A stretch of 64,000 bases of DNA, from the NCBI RefSeq assembly GCF_002863565.1, contig NZ_PGUW01000002.1:1-64000 (forward strand), in the 5' to 3' direction. This document shows, piece by piece, positions 25,697 through 34,692 of the stretch (within the stretch, counting starts at the first letter, position 1; every line of letters begins with the position of its first letter). A program made the position numbers and the translations under genes. Below the pieces are notes generated by a model, which worked only from the letters and a program-made list of their open reading frames with translations, had not been told where the DNA came from and ran no database searches. This DNA is from Bacillus sp. V5-8f (GTDB taxonomy: Bacteria > Bacillota > Bacilli > Bacillales > DSM-1321).

Positions 25697-27334
25697 GTGA
25701 ATTTCGAAACGATCTTGACAGAAGAGTATATCAAAAAGTACGAGAACGAGTGGCCAAACAAAACGATTCTGGACTATTTACGCGCAGCAATCAAAAATTA
25801 TCCGGACAAAACGGCCATCATTGATAAAAAGAGCCGGTATACGTATAGCGAGCTTGGCAAGCTGGTAGACAGAGTGGCCTTGGGTCTTCTTGAATTAGGC
25901 TTAAAAAAGGGAGATGTTATTTCATTTCAGCTCCCTAACTGGAATGAATTCGTGATCTTGCATTTTGCTGCAACAAGAATAGGAGCTATCAGCAATCCGT
26001 TGATTCCAATCTATCGGGACAGGGAGATTGGCTTCATGGTCAGCATGGCTGAATCTAAGATGATTGTCATCCCTGATGAATTCCGTGGATTCAATTACCC
26101 CGAAATGGTAAGCAGGCTCTTGCCGGAATGGCCGGCGATGGAACATGTTTTTGTAGTTGGAAAAGAAGTGCCCGCTGGAATGAAATCTTTTTCTACACTC
26201 CTTGAAGAACCATGGGAAGAAAAAAGAGATCCGTCAATTCTTGACGGGATTACCCATGAGCCAAATGAACTGACAGAAATCATTTTCACTTCCGGAACGA
26301 CCGGTGAACCAAAAGGTGTCATGCATACTCATAATACAGTTACCATTTCTTCAACCTATTGGATTGACCACTTAAAGTTAACGCCTAACGATACCATTTT
26401 TATGGCATCCACATTTGCCCATCAAACAGGATTCCTGTACGGGGTTCGATTGCCGGTGATTTACGGGGGGACGGCTGTATATCAGGATATTTGGAATGCA
26501 AATGAGTTTATTGAACTGGTCGAGAAAGAGAATATTACGCTTACAGCCGGGGCTACACCATTTCTGCAGGATACAATTCAAGTGGAGGGCATTGAAGAGT
26601 TTGATTTAAGCTCACTGCGCATCTTTATTGCTGTAGGTGCCCCGATTCCGCGTACCCTCGTAAAGCAGGCAGCATTAAAATTGCCAAGTACCATTCTTTC
26701 CGGTTGGGGTCAAACGGAAAATGGAATGGTTACATTTACAAAGATGGATGATACAGAAGAAAAACTTACAAGTACAGATGGGGCACCATTCCCGGGAATG
26801 GAACTTAAAGTGGTGGATGCGCTCGGCAACACACTTCCTCCAAACGAGGAAGGGAGTTTGCTATGCAAAGGCCCTGCTTTGTTTGTGGGTTATTTAAAAA
26901 GGATGGAGATGACAAAGTCTGAGTTTGATGATGGCTGGTTTATTACCGGGGACCGGGCAATCATGGACGAAGATGGATATATCAGAATTACCGGACGCAA
27001 TAAAGATATTATCATTCGCGGCGGAGAAAATATCCCTGTCGCTTATGTCGAAAACGTATTGTATGAACATCCGGATGTTTCAACAGTCCAGATCGTTGCC
27101 ATGCCGGATACCCGCCTACAAGAAAAGGCCTGTGCCTTCATTAGTATGAAACCTGGCAAGGACCCGCTAACAATGCAGACAATGTCAGTCTTTTTGGAAG
27201 AAAAAGGTATGGCAAAACAATATTGGCCGGAGCATATTGAAATAATCGATGAATTCCCAAGGACACCAAGCGGCAAAATCAAGAAGTACCGTCTGCGGGC
27301 AATCATAAACGAGATAATGTCCGATAAAGTTTAA
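25697..27334 (+). CDS. aliA: AMP-forming ligase, cyclohexanecarboxylate-CoA ligase-like
   Basis: A 545-residue adenylate-forming ligase. It has FTSGTTGEPKG (P-loop), GWGQTE (A5), WFITGDRA (A7) and the C-terminal catalytic Lys in PRTPSGKIKKY. The early part (FQLPNWNEFVILHFAATRIGA, then NPLIPIYRDREI) resembles cyclohexanecarboxylate-CoA ligase AliA and short-chain cyclic acid ligases more than long-chain enzymes. GTG start with AAGGAGGT upstream. Between the BadI- and BadH-like genes, it would make the CoA thioester that feeds ring cleavage. Substrate is inferred from family resemblance recalled from knowledge and from context. Confidence 0.85.
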   Translation: MNFETILTEEYIKKYENEWPNKTILDYLRAAIKNYPDKTAIIDKKSRYTYSELGKLVDRVALGLLELGLKKGDVISFQLPNWNEFVILHFAATRIGAISNPLIPIYRDREIGFMVSMAESKMIVIPDEFRGFNYPEMVSRLLPEWPAMEHVFVVGKEVPAGMKSFSTLLEEPWEEKRDPSILDGITHEPNELTEIIFTSGTTGEPKGVMHTHNTVTISSTYWIDHLKLTPNDTIFMASTFAHQTGFLYGVRLPVIYGGTAVYQDIWNANEFIELVEKENITLTAGATPFLQDTIQVEGIEEFDLSSLRIFIAVGAPIPRTLVKQAALKLPSTILSGWGQTENGMVTFTKMDDTEEKLTSTDGAPFPGMELKVVDALGNTLPPNEEGSLLCKGPALFVGYLKRMEMTKSEFDDGWFITGDRAIMDEDGYIRITGRNKDIIIRGGENIPVAYVENVLYEHPDVSTVQIVAMPDTRLQEKACAFISMKPGKDPLTMQTMSVFLEEKGMAKQYWPEHIEIIDEFPRTPSGKIKKYRLRAIINEIMSDKV

Positions 27335-27356
27335 ATAGAATATGGAGGGGTTCGTG

Positions 27357-28103
27357 ATGGATCAACGTATAGCTTTTGTAACTGGAGCAGGAAGCGGCAT
27401 AGGCAGGGAGATTGCTAGAACACTTGCTTCCCGATTGATGAAAGTCGTTGTGGCGGATATCAATATTGAAAATGCGAATGAAACAGTTTCTTCCATTAAA
27501 GAGGAAGGCTACGAAGCCAAATCGGTATTTTGTGATGTGACGGATTTGGAAAGTGTCAAATCAGCTGTGGAAGAATCATTGAATGCTTATAAAAAAATAG
27601 ATGTATTAATTAATAATGCCGGCTGGGATAAGGTAGAGCCCTTTCTTAAAAGTGAGCCGGACACATGGAAGAAAATCGTGGATATTAATCTGCTCGGTCA
27701 TATTCACACGTGTAAAAAAATTTTACCGATCATGATAGAGAATGGCTATGGAAAAATCGTGAATATTGCCTCTGATGCAGGCAGGGTCGGTTCTAGCGGC
27801 GAGGCAGTATATTCCGCTGCCAAGGGTGGAGTTATTGCGCTTACCAAAACGCTGGCAAGAGAGATGGCCAGGTATAAGCTTAATATCAATTGTGTCGCGC
27901 CAGGTCCCAGCGATACACCGTTATTTAAAGAAATTGGCTCATATAATGAGGGACTTGCAGGAGCCCTGGAAAAAGCAATCCCATTCCGCCGATTGGCCCA
28001 ACCGAAAGACATTGCCGGCGCGGTTGCATATTTTGTGTCAGATGAGGCGGAATATGTAACAGGCCAGACCCTCTCTGTAAGCGGCGGTTTGACTATGGTG
28101 TAA
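27357..28103 (+). CDS. badH: SDR, 2-hydroxycyclohexanecarboxyl-CoA dehydrogenase-like
   Basis: A 248-residue short-chain dehydrogenase. NAD site TGAGSGIG (9-16), NNAG, and the full catalytic tetrad Asn111, Ser139, Tyr152, Lys156. The segments NNAGWDKVEPF, NIASDAGRVGSSGEAVY and the C-terminus SVSGGLTMV closely recall BadH of Rhodopseudomonas palustris, which oxidises the 2-hydroxy ring thioester to the 2-keto form. I use ATG 27357; the ATG at 27342 lies before the GGAGGGG ribosome-binding site. The product would be the substrate of the BadI-like enzyme encoded two genes upstream. Confidence 0.87.
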   Translation: MDQRIAFVTGAGSGIGREIARTLASRLMKVVVADINIENANETVSSIKEEGYEAKSVFCDVTDLESVKSAVEESLNAYKKIDVLINNAGWDKVEPFLKSEPDTWKKIVDINLLGHIHTCKKILPIMIENGYGKIVNIASDAGRVGSSGEAVYSAAKGGVIALTKTLAREMARYKLNINCVAPGPSDTPLFKEIGSYNEGLAGALEKAIPFRRLAQPKDIAGAVAYFVSDEAEYVTGQTLSVSGGLTMV

Positions 28104-28114
28104 GTAACAAGCAG

Positions 28115-28138
28115 GCCAGTACGGATAGCTGTACTGGC
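28115..28138 (+). terminator. Intra-operon hairpin between two SDR genes
   Basis: GCCAGTAC (28115-28122) pairs with GTACTGGC (28131-28138) with an eight-base loop, followed by TATTCTTATT. The poor T-tract suggests a partial terminator or an RNA-stabilising hairpin that lowers expression of the second SDR. Confidence 0.5.
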
Positions 28139-28170
28139 TATTCTTATTGAAAAGATTAGGAGGCGAAAAA

Positions 28171-28920
28171 ATGAAGCTAAACTTAGAAGGAACCAACATA
28201 CTCATAACCGGGGCCGCGAAAAGAGTTGGCCGGGGATTAGCACTAGCTGCAGCCAGCGAAGGTGCAAACATTGCCCTTCATTATAACAACTCCGAGCAAG
28301 CTGCAATTGAAACAGCAAAGCAAATTCAAGGTTATGGTGTGAAAGTGGCATTAGTGAAAGGCGACCTGGTGTCAATCGAAGATGTTCAAATGATGAAAAA
28401 AACGATTGAGACAGAGCTGGGAAGTATCGATCATGTGGTCAATAATGCAGGTTGGGCCCAATATAAACCGTTCTTTAACTATCAGCCGGGGGAATGGAAG
28501 CGGGAGGTAGAAGTATGTCTTTACGGAGTGATTCATTTAGCGCATACCTTTGTTCCGGACATGTTTGAAAAGAATCGTGGGAAATTTATCAATATTGTTG
28601 GAGATTCCGCACGTACTGGTGATCGGAATTTAATCATTTCGGGTGCAGCGAGAAGTGGATCGATCAGTTTTTTAAAATCATTATCCCAGGACGTTGGCAG
28701 GAAGAACATACAGTGCAACACCGTCTCTCTGGGCCTCATTGATCAAGGTCAAAATTATGATGCCATAACAATGGGAAGATTAGTGAAGCAATACCCGTTA
28801 AAGCGGCTTGGAAAGGTAGATGATGTAACTGGAATTATTCTTTTTTTATTGTCTTCCTGGTCTGATTGGATAACGGGGCAAGTAATCTCAGTCAATGGCG
28901 GGCATAGTATGCTAGGATAA
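28171..28920 (+). CDS. SDR-fold protein lacking the catalytic Tyr and Lys
   Basis: A 249-residue Rossmann-fold protein of the SDR superfamily, related to the BadH-like neighbour (NNAGWAQYKPFF against NNAGWDKVEPFL). The cofactor loop TGAAKRVG and NNAG are kept. Of the catalytic tetrad only Ser146 remains: the Asn position is Cys116, the Tyr position Ser157 and the Lys position Arg161 (ISGAARSG instead of YSAAKGG). It therefore should not act as an ordinary dehydrogenase. The reading frame is intact and has a strong TTAGGAGG site, so it is probably expressed. A non-catalytic partner of the BadH-like enzyme or a different chemistry are possibilities. ATG 28171 preferred over the upstream TTG. 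Confidence 0.82.
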   Translation: MKLNLEGTNILITGAAKRVGRGLALAAASEGANIALHYNNSEQAAIETAKQIQGYGVKVALVKGDLVSIEDVQMMKKTIETELGSIDHVVNNAGWAQYKPFFNYQPGEWKREVEVCLYGVIHLAHTFVPDMFEKNRGKFINIVGDSARTGDRNLIISGAARSGSISFLKSLSQDVGRKNIQCNTVSLGLIDQGQNYDAITMGRLVKQYPLKRLGKVDDVTGIILFLLSSWSDWITGQVISVNGGHSMLG

Positions 28921-29119
28921 TAAAATTGTAGGAAAAGTTACTTGTTTCGTAAGTTGTTAATTGAGGTTTATAAAACTAGATTACGGACCAATTGTCTTGT
29001 AGTGCATGACGGCTGAAACCTTTATTAACAAAATATTAACAAAAACATCCAGTTCCCTTAAACGGAATGTATTAATATCTATAAGGGAAAGGGGCTGATT
29101 AATAATCACACTCAATAGG

Positions 29120-29428
29120 TTGGATTTACTTATTAGTCTAAAAAATTCTTTTGAGCAACAGTTAGCGTTTATTCAAAACAGCGAGAATAAGTACAGGAAC
29201 AAGATAGCTGAACTTAGAGAACAATTTTATGTCGTGAAAAATAGTAATGTGGCTGATAAGGAAAAACATTTAGATTTTCTCAATAGTTGCATTACATACC
29301 AAGAATCCCAATTACAGTACTTTATGTCCCAAACACCTGAACAAGTAAAAAATTTAAACCAGCACCTTTACCTGGTAACTAAGTCGATCGTTTCTATCCT
29401 TGCTTACAGACATTTAAGTGTGGGTTGA
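29120..29428 (+). CDS. Small helical protein of unknown function
   Basis: About 102 residues, predicted mostly helical and charged, with heptad-like stretches in LAFIQNSENKYRNKIAELRE. No known motif. The start is uncertain: TTG 29120 has only a close AGG before it, while AAGGGAAAGGGG at 29083-29094 is better spaced from non-standard ATA/ATC codons near 29102-29107; a stop at 29096 limits extension. A terminator follows. It looks like a real gene because of the terminator and the clean end, but it has no link to the pathway genes that I can see. Confidence 0.55.
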   Translation: MDLLISLKNSFEQQLAFIQNSENKYRNKIAELREQFYVVKNSNVADKEKHLDFLNSCITYQESQLQYFMSQTPEQVKNLNQHLYLVTKSIVSILAYRHLSVG

Positions 29429-29457
29429 ACTAAACAATAATAAATAGAAATTCTCCT

Positions 29458-29483
29458 GAGTAGGAATCGCCTACTCTTTTTTT
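29458..29483 (+). terminator. Rho-independent terminator
   Basis: GAGTAGG (29458-29464), loop AATCG, CCTACTC (29470-29476), then seven T. A strong terminator 30 bases after the small helical protein gene. Confidence 0.88.
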
Positions 29484-29781
29484 GTGCCTTCTCTTCAAGT
29501 ACAATTGACACTCTTTATTAGAATTCAACCTTTTCTTACATCAAGCTGGCAAATTTGCCATATATTTAATCATGTGGTTTATTTTATCAACTGAAGTGGG
29601 TATTGAGAAGGAGAAACACTGCGTAAAGCTTTTGCGGAAATCTCAATTTCATTTCAAAATCCTCACTTTTGTCGTAAAACTAGAACTTTAGTTGAAATCA
29701 ATTAAGTTTCAATAACCACAATTGGTTTGAAATGGATATGTAAATACCAGCTTGCCCTAATTTTTTATGTGAGGTGAAGGA
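29484..29781. other. Intergenic region with a 14-base palindrome
   Basis: Upstream of the phosphotransferase gene. It contains the perfect palindrome TGGCAAATTTGCCA at 29547-29560, a dyad TTGAAA-N9-TTTCAA (about 29692-29712) and TTTTGCGGAAA near 29631, which is close to the activator repeats at 23530. The palindrome spacing rules out a sigma-54 promoter (GG to GC is seven, not ten, bases); it may be an operator. Confidence 0.4.
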
Positions 29782-30840
29782 ATGTCATCAACACAAGTGA
29801 TTTATCCTTATGAACACGTCATTAATTGGCCAAAGGTGGAACAATTAATTAAATCGGAATTGAACCTCAACCATGTTACAGATCAAATGGAAGTCAAGCC
29901 ATTTTCGGCAGGTTATTCAAATTTGACATTTGCCATATCTATTGGCGATTGGAAGGGCGTGTTAAGACGGCCCCCTATTGGAGAAATTCCAGCTAAGGCT
30001 CATGATATGGAAAGGGAGTATTCCGTTTTAAAGAGAATGAATGCGGTATTTCCCCTGGCACCTCAGCCCTACATATTATCAAAGGACACAGACATAATGG
30101 AAAGGCCTTTTTATGTAATGGAGAATAAGGCTGGCGTTGTATTGGATGATAAGCTCCCTAAACAATTTTCTCCATCAACTTCATCCGGAAAAAGCATTTC
30201 CTATGCAGTGGTTGATACTTTATCACTACTTCATCAAGTCGATTGCAGCGATAACGGATTGAAGGATTTCGGAAGGCCTGAAGGTTATTTAAAACGCCAG
30301 GTGGAAGGTTGGATATCCCGTTACCAACGTTCTAAAACAGATGATATACCCGTAACCAAAGAAATAGAATCGTTTTTAACTAAAAATCTGCCTCCTCAAA
30401 ATCCTGTTATCTCTGTAGTTCACAACGACTTTAAGCTTAATAATCTGATGTTTGACACGCAGGACCCAGGAAAAATAACTGGAGTATTCGATTGGGAGTT
30501 GTCAACCATTGGGGACCCATTAACAGATTTGGGCTCTTCACTTGCTTATTGGAAGGGGGCGCATGAACCCTTTACAGGTGTAAATTCTATTACCCATTTA
30601 CCAGGTTTCATATCACGTAGGGAATTTATTGAGCGTTATTGTCAAAATACAGGCTGTGATGTTACTTCTATTGATTATTATCTGACTTTCGCATTTTATA
30701 AGGTAGCCGCCATCCTACAGCAGATTTATTTTCGCTGGAAAAAGGGTGAGCTTACAGATGAGAGATTTAAAGAACTAGGTATGGGAGTCGAAAACCTAAT
30801 GACATTATCCTACCAGGCTATGCAAAAGGAAATCATATAA
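29782..30840 (+). CDS. Phosphotransferase-family (APH/ACAD10-like) kinase
   Basis: A 352-residue protein of the aminoglycoside phosphotransferase-like kinase fold. Active-site motifs are VVHNDFKLNNLMF (catalytic loop Asp) and FDWELSTIGDPLTDLG (metal-binding Asp). Family members of this subgroup are usually found beside acyl-CoA dehydrogenases, and in ACAD10/ACAD11 the two domains are fused; there the kinase phosphorylates 4-hydroxyacyl-CoAs before elimination. An ACAD11-type dehydrogenase is encoded at 32023, which supports the same pairing. Drug resistance is unlikely. Start ATG with GAGGTGAAGG upstream. Confidence 0.88.
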   Translation: MSSTQVIYPYEHVINWPKVEQLIKSELNLNHVTDQMEVKPFSAGYSNLTFAISIGDWKGVLRRPPIGEIPAKAHDMEREYSVLKRMNAVFPLAPQPYILSKDTDIMERPFYVMENKAGVVLDDKLPKQFSPSTSSGKSISYAVVDTLSLLHQVDCSDNGLKDFGRPEGYLKRQVEGWISRYQRSKTDDIPVTKEIESFLTKNLPPQNPVISVVHNDFKLNNLMFDTQDPGKITGVFDWELSTIGDPLTDLGSSLAYWKGAHEPFTGVNSITHLPGFISRREFIERYCQNTGCDVTSIDYYLTFAFYKVAAILQQIYFRWKKGELTDERFKELGMGVENLMTLSYQAMQKEII

Positions 30841-30907
30841 CTTGATTTAGTACTTCAGTCGCTATTCCATCTTTTGAAAACGTATGCAATAATTAGGGAG
30901 GGACATC

Positions 30908-31950
30908 ATGGAGTTTGAAAGAAGAGAATTGTTCGGAAGGGCAGGTATCAAAAGTTTATGCAGACCGGCCGAAAACGATGGGAGTTGTTTTCGAAAACGG
31001 TGACACGATGTCGGGGCAATAAGGCACGCATTGCGATGATATCATTAAAGCATACCAACAACTTGCCAAGAAGCCTCTACCCTTGCTGCAGGACTACAAA
31101 ATTCTTGTATAATATTGACAATGGATGAAACGGATTATATATTATGGGGCATTTCTAAACCTGCAGTTATCTTTTGCCAAAACAGCTATAATCCACCTTC
31201 AATGACATAGCAAAAAACACATCAAGATATTTTACCTCGAGACTAATATCTTCTACATTATGGATTTATCAAAACAACAACTGTTATTCACGATTTATTA
31301 ACTCACAGGCCACTTCTTAAAAACGAACCGGTTAACGAAGAGGACCCTGCTTATATTTTTACATTTTTAGTACAACTTGATGACCAAGTGGTGCGGAATT
31401 AAGCAATATTGGGGTAATTCATATTTTACAAAATTACCAGACCACTTTTCTGACCGATGCTTTTATAAAAACACTAATTGCGTTCCGTTGTTTTATGTTA
31501 CTGGGCTGATGGGCAGCTGCTCGATAACATTTACACCGGGGGGACATCCGTCGACATAAGCGGGTAACAAAACGAGGACTATATTAAGAATCCCCTGCAG
31601 CACCAATGATTTTCTCTTCATTGCTTCAGCTATTTTCATCCTGATGTTTACAGGCCTATTATTTTATGAGCATCACTTATGATTTTGTAAAAAATCGCCT
31701 ATGGCTGCGCTCCCATTTTATCAGCATACCTGGAATGTGATAAGGGGTTCATTTCCAGAAGTAAGCTTACATAATGCGAATGGTGCAAAGGAAACCTCAC
31801 CAACAGTCACCTTAATGCCTTTAAGCTCTTTAATATCTAAAGCTATAGTTCATTGGAAATGGCCACACATTCCTTCCAATCAGTTATCCCTAGGGAACAA
31901 AAGTTATTGTTTTAGCTACATAGCAAATTATACTTCTGGAAAATTTTGAA
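30908..31950 (+). pseudogene. Decayed acyl-CoA ligase gene
   Basis: No long frame is open, but pieces of an AMP-forming ligase appear in order in different frames: MEFERRELFGR at 30908, YADRPKTMGVVFENGDTMS from 30957, VNEEDPAYIFTF near 31331 (where ligases have the P-loop region), VPLFYVTGLMG near 31482 and LHNANGAKETSPTVTLMP near 31767. The last two match VPLFHVTGLIG and LHNAYGATETSS of the intact ligase at 40331. Frameshifts, stops and deletions are all present, so the gene is dead. It sits between the phosphotransferase and its partner dehydrogenase. The end is approximate. Confidence 0.8.
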
Positions 31951-32022
31951 ATGTTTTAAAGGCTTCCCCGGAATGCATTTGGAATCTTCTAAAATTCTTT
32001 AAGGAAATAGGGAGTGGTAATA

Positions 32023-33231
32023 ATGTTGCTTGAATTATCAGAAAAAACTAAAGAATTAAAAAGTAAGCTAGAAGTGTTCATGGTTGAATATGTTTACCCA
32101 AATGAACAGCTCTTTGAAGAACAGTTAAATAGAGCGGAGAGCCGCTGGCAGATTCCTCCTATTATCGAGGAATTAAAAGAAAAAGCAAAAGAGCAAGGGC
32201 TTTGGAATCTCTTTGCTCATGACACAAATTATGGCCCGGGCCTTACAAACTATGAATATGCCCATCTATGCGAAATTATGGGCAGATCCCTCCTTGCCCC
32301 TGAACTGTTTAACTGTAATGCGCCGGATACAGGAAATATGGAAGTATTAATGAAATACGGAACCGAGGAGCAGAAGGAGCGGTGGCTTAAGCCTTTATTA
32401 AATGGTGAGATCAGGTCATGTTTTTCCATGACCGAACCAAATGTTGCTTCCTCGGATGCCACCAATATCCAGGGAAGCATTATCCGCGAGGGAAATGAAT
32501 ATGTGATCAATGCCCGCAAATGGTGGAGTACGGGCGCCATTGATCCTAGATGCGAAATTGCGATTGTAATGGGTAAAACGGATCCCAAGGGCCCGAGGCA
32601 TGAACAGCAATCCATGGTCCTCGTTCCATTAAATACGCCAGGTGTGGAAATTAAGAGGCATTTGCCTGTTTTTGGGTATGACCATGCACCGCACGGACAC
32701 GGGGAAATACATTATAACAATGTACGTGTTCCGGTATCGAATCTAATATACGCAGAGGGCAAAGGCTTTGAAATTGCCCAGTCCAGGTTAGGCCCTGGAA
32801 GGATTCATCACTGCATGCGCGCTATCGGGGCTGCTGAACGGGCTTTGGAGCTTCTCTGTAACCGTGCCGGTGATAGGGTGGCATTTGGATCAGCACTTGC
32901 TGACAAGGGAGTGATTAAAGAAATCATTGCTGAGTCCAGGATTGAAATTGAACAGGCAAGACTGTTGACGCTTCATGCTGCACACAAAATGGATCAGGAA
33001 GGCGCAAAGGCTGCCAGAAAAGAAATAGCGATGATCAAAATTGTTGCCCCAAGGGTATCGATCAGTGTTATTGACCGCGCAATTCAGGTATTTGGTGCTG
33101 CAGGCGTTTCGGAGGATTTCCCACTTGCTGCACATTGGGCAAACGCACGTACATTAAGGCTCGTTGATGGGCCCGATCAGGTCCATCTTCGTGATATCGG
33201 GCGCCTGGAATTAAAAAACTATCAGAAGTGA
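32023..33231 (+). CDS. Acyl-CoA dehydrogenase, ACAD10/11 type
   Basis: A 402-residue flavin acyl-CoA dehydrogenase. Typical pieces are [53 protein letters not shown] and the end [18 protein letters not shown], which mark the ACAD10/11-like branch found with phosphotransferase genes. ATG 32023 is chosen because AGGGAG lies eight bases upstream; a GTG at 32014 overlaps that site. It probably acts in chain shortening, or with the phosphotransferase in 4-hydroxyacyl-CoA disposal. The thiolase follows 51 bases downstream. Confidence 0.9.
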   Translation: MLLELSEKTKELKSKLEVFMVEYVYPNEQLFEEQLNRAESRWQIPPIIEELKEKAKEQGLWNLFAHDTNYGPGLTNYEYAHLCEIMGRSLLAPELFNCNAPDTGNMEVLMKYGTEEQKERWLKPLLNGEIRSCFSMTEPNVASSDATNIQGSIIREGNEYVINARKWWSTGAIDPRCEIAIVMGKTDPKGPRHEQQSMVLVPLNTPGVEIKRHLPVFGYDHAPHGHGEIHYNNVRVPVSNLIYAEGKGFEIAQSRLGPGRIHHCMRAIGAAERALELLCNRAGDRVAFGSALADKGVIKEIIAESRIEIEQARLLTLHAAHKMDQEGAKAARKEIAMIKIVAPRVSISVIDRAIQVFGAAGVSEDFPLAAHWANARTLRLVDGPDQVHLRDIGRLELKNYQK

Positions 33232-33282
33232 TTTCTTCTCTTAGTATTCTATAAAAAATAATAGGCAATATAGGAGGATAAA

Positions 33283-34467
33283 ATGGAAGAAGTATATTTA
33301 ATAGAAGGAGCACGGACTCCATTTGGAAGCTTTGGAGGATCGCTTAAATCTGTAACAGATATAGAAATGGGAGTCACTGCAAGTAAGGAAGCAATTAAAA
33401 GGAGCAAGATCGATGCCAGTGACATTGAACACGCATTTTTTGGAAATGTGATTCATACAACAAAAGCGGCATCGTATATTGCGAGACATATTTCACTTAA
33501 AGCAGGATTGCCGCAAGAATCGCCCGCATTAACCTTAAATCGGCTGTGCGGCTCTGGGCTCCAGGCTGTCGTTTCTGCCGCACAAACCATTCGTCTGGGA
33601 GAAGCACAGACGGCCTTGGCCGGCGGAACGGAAAACATGAGCCAGTCTCCACATGTGCTGCGAAATACGCGATTTGGGACAGGTTTAAAATCTCCCCAAA
33701 TGGATGACATGCTTTGGGCGACGTTATCCGATGAATATATTGGTTGCGGGATGGGAATTACTGCGGAAAATCTTGCAGATCGGTATGATATTTCGAGGGC
33801 CAAGCAAGATGAGTTTGCTTACCGCTCACAACAAAAAGCTGCAGCCGCCCGGGAGTCAGGAAGATTCGAAAAGGAAATCATCCCCGTAACGCTCAATGCC
33901 GGGAAGAAAAACGAACTTACGATTACAGAAGATGAACACATAAGGCCTGATACAAATGTCGAGAAGCTTTCCGGTTTAAAACCAGCTTTTAAAGCGGAAG
34001 GAACGGTTACTGCTGGCAATGCCAGCGGGATCAATGACGGCGCTGCTGCGGTTGTGTTAGCCTCTGAACAGTACCTAAGCAAAAATCCGAATATTACACC
34101 ACTTGCCAAAATTAAATCATGGGGGATCGCGGGTGTGGATCCAAATGTAATGGGCATCGGCCCGGTACCGGCAAGCAAGATGGCCCTTTCACGCGCAGGC
34201 CTTTCATGGGATGATATTGATTTGATTGAACTAAACGAAGCTTTTGCAGCCCAGTCCTTGGCTGTTATACAAGAATTAAATCTTAATCCTGAAAAGGTAA
34301 ATGTAAATGGCGGGGCCATCGCCCTAGGCCATCCTGTAGGCGCAAGCGGAACCAGGGTTATATATTCTTTAGCGCTGGAATTAAGAGAGCGTCAGGCCAA
34401 TTACGGCTTAGCCACATTATGTATTGGGGGCGGACAAGGGATATCGGTGATACTAGAAAAGGCATAA
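33283..34467 (+). CDS. Acetyl-CoA acyltransferase (thiolase)
   Basis: A 394-residue thiolase II-type enzyme. Acyl-accepting Cys89 lies in NRLCGSGLQAV; the catalytic His is in GGAIALGHPVGASG and the second Cys in TLCIGGGQG. It cleaves 3-ketoacyl-CoA with CoA (or condenses acetyl-CoA). In this setting it would complete beta-oxidation of the opened-ring pimelyl-CoA-type chain. ATG with TAGGAGGAT. A strong terminator follows 15 bases after the stop. Confidence 0.93.
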   Translation: MEEVYLIEGARTPFGSFGGSLKSVTDIEMGVTASKEAIKRSKIDASDIEHAFFGNVIHTTKAASYIARHISLKAGLPQESPALTLNRLCGSGLQAVVSAAQTIRLGEAQTALAGGTENMSQSPHVLRNTRFGTGLKSPQMDDMLWATLSDEYIGCGMGITAENLADRYDISRAKQDEFAYRSQQKAAAARESGRFEKEIIPVTLNAGKKNELTITEDEHIRPDTNVEKLSGLKPAFKAEGTVTAGNASGINDGAAAVVLASEQYLSKNPNITPLAKIKSWGIAGVDPNVMGIGPVPASKMALSRAGLSWDDIDLIELNEAFAAQSLAVIQELNLNPEKVNVNGGAIALGHPVGASGTRVIYSLALELRERQANYGLATLCIGGGQGISVILEKA

Positions 34468-34481
34468 AAAAACATGGTTAT

Positions 34482-34513
34482 ACACTCGTTCAATTCGGTG
34501 AACGAGTGTTTTT
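34482..34513 (+). terminator. Rho-independent terminator after thiolase
   Basis: ACACTCGTTC and GAACGAGTGT form a ten-base-pair stem with an eight-base loop, followed by TTTTT. Confidence 0.9.
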
Positions 34514-34692
34514 ACTGCAAATATTATCAGTAGATCTGCAATTGCATGAAGTTTTTGCATATTTTAATTGTTTGATTGGACAGGCAGATTAAATTATAAG
34601 TAAATGAATCTTTTCCTATGAAAGTGATAAGAATCTTTATGCTAAACTGTCTTTGTTAAGCACCAATATATTTTTTAAAGGAGGAAAGTTCA

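Noticed and set aside
29547-29560. TGGCAAATTTGCCA as a sigma-54 promoter
   Set aside because: GG and GC are seven bases apart rather than ten; it is a palindrome and at best an operator.
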